From contig JABMRW010000101.1 in NCBI GenBank assembly GCA_013202445.1, positions 1-24,336 of the forward strand: a stretch of 24,336 nucleotides of DNA, given 5' to 3'. This DNA is from Deltaproteobacteria bacterium. Lineage in GTDB: Bacteria; Chloroflexota; Dehalococcoidia; Dehalococcoidales; BS750m-G39. The position numbers and the translations under genes were made by a program. Below the pieces are notes generated by a model. That model was not told the DNA's origin. It saw only the letters and a list, made by a program, of their open reading frames with translations, and ran no database searches. Shown piece after piece: positions 21,574 to 24,336 of the stretch (its first letter is position 1; each line of letters starts with the position of its first letter).

Positions 21574-23410
21574 TCACCGCGAACTGGAACACCTGCGCGA
21601 GCGGCTCCGGGAGCAACGGCAGAATATTGCCACTACGGTGATGGTGTGCGGGGGGCCTGGCTGTCAGCCCTCTCACTCCCAGGCCGTCATTGACGCGGTC
21701 AGCGACGAATTATCCAGCCAGGGGCTGGACCGGAGCGTGCGCCTGTGCGCCACCGGCTGCCATGGCTTTTGCGAACAGGGCCCCGTCATCGTCATCGAAC
21801 CGGGCAACATATTTTACTGCCGCGTCTCGCCGGAGGACGCTTTCGAGATCGTTTACCAGACCGTGATGAAAGGCGAAGTGATAGAGCGGCTGCTCTATGA
21901 GGACCCGGTTTCGGGCAAGAGAATACGGACTGAAGCGGAAGTTCCCTTTTACAAGGCGCAGGACCAGCAGCTCCTGTCCCATAACCGCATGGTTGACCCC
22001 CACTCTATTGAGGATTACATCGTGGCCGGCGGCTATGCCGCTCTTCCCAGAGTGCTTAACGGCGTGACCCCGGAGGAAATTGTCAGGGAGATTAAATCAT
22101 CGGGGCTGCGGGGACGCGGCGGCGGCGGCTTCCCCACCGGGAGTAAATGGGACGAGTGTATGGAAGCGCCCGGGGATGAGAAGTACGTAATCTGCAATGC
22201 GGACGAGGGCGACCCCGGCGCCTATATGGACCGGGGTGTGCTCGAGGGCAACCCGCACCTGGTCTTAGAAGGCATGATGATCGGCGCCCGGGCGGTCGGC
22301 GCCCGTAAAGGCTATATCTACGTCCGCAACGAATATCCGCTGGCGGTCAAGAATTCCCGGATTGCGGTCGAACAGGCCCGCGAACTCGGCCTCCTTGGCG
22401 ATAATATTTTAGGCTCGTCCTTCTCATTTGATGTTGACATCGCCCGGGGCGGCGGGGCCTTCGTCTGCGGAGAATCAACCGCCCTCATGGCCTCCATAGA
22501 AGGCAAGGTCGGCGAGCCCCGCCCCAAGGACGTCCACACTGTGTTGGACGGTCTTTATCACAAGCCCACCACCCTCAACAACGTAGAGACCTGGGCCAAC
22601 GTCCCCTCCATCGTCTTGAACGGCTCGTCGTGGTTCGCCTCCAAAGGAACAAAGAGGAGCAAGGGAACCAAGATTCTGGCTCTAACCGGCCGCATCAAGA
22701 ACACCGGCCTGGTTGAAGTGGCCATGGGCACGTCCATCCGCGAGGTGGTGTTTGGCATCGGCGGCGGCGCGGCCAACGGCAATCCGATAAAAGCTGTTCA
22801 GACCGGCGGGCCATCGGGCGGGTGTCTGCCGCTGGATAAGTTCGACCTCGCCGTCGATTTTGACGTGCTCGCCGAAGCCGGCTCCATGGTCGGTTCGGGT
22901 GGCATGGTGGTGATGGACGAAGAGACCTGCATGGTGGACGTGGCCAAGTACTTTCTGGCCTTCCTGCAGGACGAGTCTTGCGGCAAGTGCCTGCCCTGCC
23001 GGGTGGGGATTGACCGCATGCTGGAGATAATCACCGATATCACCGAAGGCCGCGGCAGAATGGAGCAGCTTGACCTCCTGGAGGAGCTGGGCGATACGAT
23101 TTCCCAGACTGCCATGTGCGGGCTGGGCAAGACCGCTCCCAATCCGGTACTCTCCACCCTGCGCTATTTCCGCCCCGAATACGAAGCGCATATCAAGGAA
23201 AATAAGTGTCCGGCCGGGGTGTGCAGGGCTCTGATTACCTACCGGATTGACCCGGACAAATGCAACGGCTGCGGTGTCTGTATACGGGGGTGTGTCCACG
23301 AGGCAATCACCGGCCAGAAAAAACAGCTCCATGTCATTGATGCCCAACTCTGCCAGAAATGCGGCATCTGCCGCAGCGAGTGCAAGTTTGATGCGATTCA
23401 GGTCGTTTAA
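21557..23410 (+). CDS. NuoF-like NADH/FMN/Fe-S subunit with extra Fe-S domains
   Basis: 617 residues in four parts. (1) Residues about 25-115: thioredoxin-like [2Fe-2S] domain with CGGPGC and CATGCHGFC. (2) About 180-450: NADH and FMN-binding region with GLRGRGGGGFPTGSKW, NADEGDPGAYMDR and the GESTALMASIEGK segment. (3) A [4Fe-4S] site, SCGKCLPCRVG plus MCGLGKTAPNP. (4) A C-terminal 2x[4Fe-4S] ferredoxin, CNGCGVCIRGC and CQKCGICRSEC. This is the layout of the HydB/HndC/BamH-type subunit of multimeric [FeFe] hydrogenases and other NAD-linked, often electron-bifurcating complexes. It should oxidise or reduce NAD(H) and pass electrons to the small NuoG-like protein that follows. Confidence 0.95.
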   Translation: MPRLNSHRELEHLRERLREQRQNIATTVMVCGGPGCQPSHSQAVIDAVSDELSSQGLDRSVRLCATGCHGFCEQGPVIVIEPGNIFYCRVSPEDAFEIVYQTVMKGEVIERLLYEDPVSGKRIRTEAEVPFYKAQDQQLLSHNRMVDPHSIEDYIVAGGYAALPRVLNGVTPEEIVREIKSSGLRGRGGGGFPTGSKWDECMEAPGDEKYVICNADEGDPGAYMDRGVLEGNPHLVLEGMMIGARAVGARKGYIYVRNEYPLAVKNSRIAVEQARELGLLGDNILGSSFSFDVDIARGGGAFVCGESTALMASIEGKVGEPRPKDVHTVLDGLYHKPTTLNNVETWANVPSIVLNGSSWFASKGTKRSKGTKILALTGRIKNTGLVEVAMGTSIREVVFGIGGGAANGNPIKAVQTGGPSGGCLPLDKFDLAVDFDVLAEAGSMVGSGGMVVMDEETCMVDVAKYFLAFLQDESCGKCLPCRVGIDRMLEIITDITEGRGRMEQLDLLEELGDTISQTAMCGLGKTAPNPVLSTLRYFRPEYEAHIKENKCPAGVCRALITYRIDPDKCNGCGVCIRGCVHEAITGQKKQLHVIDAQLCQKCGICRSECKFDAIQVV

Positions 23411-23427
23411 GAAAACGAGGTGTCAAG

Positions 23428-24120
23428 ATGCTGCAATATGTCAACGTTAACATAGACGGGGCTATCGTCCACGCAACTAGAGGGACCAGTGTTCTCGACA
23501 CCGCGGTTGAATACGGCATCTGCATTCCTCATCTGTGCCATGTCCCCCATCTATCCGATCTCGGCGCCTGCCGCCTGTGCATTGTCGAACACGTGGTCAA
23601 CGGCCGCTCCAGGGTCACCACTTCCTGCACCTTGAACGTGGAAGAAGGCATGGTAATCAGGACTAGTACGGATAAAATCCGGAAACTGCGCCGCAACCTG
23701 GCGGAGCTGCTGGTGGCTCAGGCGCCCAACTCCCGTGCCATTCAGGATGTCGCCCTGCGCTGCGGGGTCAAGGAGGTCCGCTATCCCTTCCGGAACTCGG
23801 ACTGTGTTTTATGCGGACGCTGCGTGCGGGTCTGCACCGAGATCTGGCAGGCACGGGCAATCGGCTTTGTCGGCCGGGGCAGGGACCGCCACGTGGACTT
23901 CCCCTTCGGCATCCGCCCCGATTTCTGCAAGCAATGCGGCAACTGCGTCCAGATTTGCCCCATGACCATTCCCCCCTGCGACGGCCCCATGAAACCCGGT
24001 GAGGAATACCTCTGCGGAAAATGCGAATCGCAGCTAATGATTGCCGAAGAGACGCCGGGCAGCTGCGTGTGGTGCAAACTGGGCGAAGGCTTCGGCTGCG
24101 GACGCTATGTCGGGGTCTAA
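23428..24120 (+). CDS. NuoG-like [2Fe-2S]/[4Fe-4S] electron-transfer subunit, no catalytic domain
   Basis: 230 residues. N-terminal plant-type [2Fe-2S] domain (CHVPHLSDLGACRLC and a fourth Cys in TTSC). The NuoG linker follows, but the usual His-Cys3 site is replaced (AQAPNSRAIQDVALRC). Then two [4Fe-4S] motifs, CVLCGRCVRVC and CKQCGNCVQIC, and a Cys-rich tail (CGKC, CVWC, GFGC) that may be a zinc site. HydA or formate dehydrogenase homologues continue with an H-cluster or molybdopterin domain; this one stops, so the catalytic partner must be encoded elsewhere, conceivably the AOR proteins. GAGGTG precedes the ATG. Last gene of the operon. Confidence 0.9.
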   Translation: MLQYVNVNIDGAIVHATRGTSVLDTAVEYGICIPHLCHVPHLSDLGACRLCIVEHVVNGRSRVTTSCTLNVEEGMVIRTSTDKIRKLRRNLAELLVAQAPNSRAIQDVALRCGVKEVRYPFRNSDCVLCGRCVRVCTEIWQARAIGFVGRGRDRHVDFPFGIRPDFCKQCGNCVQICPMTIPPCDGPMKPGEEYLCGKCESQLMIAEETPGSCVWCKLGEGFGCGRYVGV

Positions 24121-24195
24121 AGTTATCAAAGACTAAAATGCCCGCCGCTTCTTTGCCGGCCTCTAGGCAGGTTCCTGCTCGCTCTTAGCCCGCTT
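24121..24195. other. Downstream region of the NuoEFG-like operon
   Basis: Short gap with a small hairpin GCAGG-TT-CCTGC around 24167-24178 that lacks a U-tract. No gene seen. Confidence 0.25.
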
Positions 24196-24229
24196 AAATA
24201 AAAAAGCACAGCCTTTTTATGAGCTGTAC
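24196..24229 (-). terminator. Intrinsic terminator of tRNA-Pro
   Basis: On the minus strand GTACAGC, a 10-nt loop, GCTGTGC (7 bp with one G-T pair) is followed at once by TTTTTTA. It starts about 30 nt after the tRNA 3' end, so it ends the tRNA transcript. Confidence 0.75.
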
Positions 24230-24259
24230 CATCTGTAATTTATCTGGCTGTAATTTCTT

Positions 24260-24336
24260 TGGTCGGGGTGGTCGGATTCGAACCGACGACCACCTGAACC
24301 CCATTCAGGTGCGCTACCAGGCTGCGCTACACCCCG
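24260..24336 (-). tRNA. tRNA-Pro(GGG), complete with encoded CCA
   Basis: 77 nt folded by eye. Acceptor CGGGGTG pairs with CACCCCG; D-arm GCGC/GCGC; anticodon stem CCTGA/TCAGG with loop ATGGGGT, anticodon GGG; T-arm GTCGG/CCGAC with loop TTCGAAT. Discriminator A and genome-encoded CCA follow. The 5' end is the last base of the window, so its promoter is not visible. Confidence 0.96.

Noticed and set aside
22682..23347. 221-codon minus-strand frame opposite the NuoF-like gene
   Set aside because: Shadow frame; the plus-strand protein has full NuoF and ferredoxin motifs.
24260..24336. tRNA gene as an attachment site for an integrated element
   Set aside because: No integrase and no repeat of the tRNA 3' end is visible in the window.

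Overview
The window reads as a piece of an anaerobic bacterial chromosome. The tungsten aldehyde oxidoreductase (AOR) family, the NuoEFG-like flavin/Fe-S subunits, several rubrerythrin-like proteins, a flavin reductase-rubredoxin fusion and the short-chain dehydrogenase (SDR) repertoire together suggest an uncultured Chloroflexota of the Dehalococcoidia type. That taxonomic guess is inference; no marker gene here proves it.

Layout. (1) Left edge, minus strand: guaA, cut by the window border, diverging from a small Lrp/AsnC-type RAM-domain gene whose promoter suggests a leaderless mRNA. (2) 1636-6605, minus strand: a compact run of nine genes, probably one operon. It encodes three ferritin-like (rubrerythrin-type) proteins, two Cys-rich zinc-ribbon proteins, a flavin reductase-rubredoxin fusion, a TusA-like sulfur carrier, an IscU/NifU scaffold and a NifS-like protein. 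The NifS-like protein has lost the PLP-binding lysine (His-Lys replaced by Asn-Gln). The set looks like an oxygen/peroxide defence and Fe-S assembly unit. (3) 6606-8730: an intergenic stretch with a possible Rieske gene remnant, a Lys/Glu/Ala-rich coiled-coil protein and a sugar-phosphate nucleotidyltransferase. (4) 8818-15135, plus strand: three SDRs (two of them a tandem duplicate), a stand-alone phosphohistidine-domain protein related to PEP-utilising enzymes but lacking an ATP-grasp half, a MoaD/ThiS-like protein and a first AOR. (5) 15136-19981: a patchwork zone with a DUF5658-like membrane gene broken by one in-frame stop, a C_GCAxxG_C_C-type protein, a flavodoxin-fold Fe-S flavoprotein, an IS3-type transposase remnant, a second AOR, a scar joining an SDR tail to a truncated thioesterase, and three perfectly spaced 17-bp repeats. 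(6) 19982-24120: a LuxR-type regulator divergent from a three-gene NuoE/NuoF/NuoG-like operon that lacks any catalytic (hydrogenase, formate dehydrogenase or benzoyl-CoA reductase) subunit. (7) Right edge: tRNA-Pro(GGG), minus strand, with encoded CCA and its own intrinsic terminator.

How it may work together. The AORs would oxidise aldehydes or reduce acids with low-potential electrons, the SDRs would handle alcohol/ketone steps, and the NuoEFG-like trio could connect the AORs to NAD(H), as BamGHI does for the AOR-family subunit BamB. These links rest on neighbourhood only. The most notable points are the lysine-less NifS next to IscU, the phosphohistidine/MoaD/AOR cluster, and the gene debris on both sides of the second AOR.
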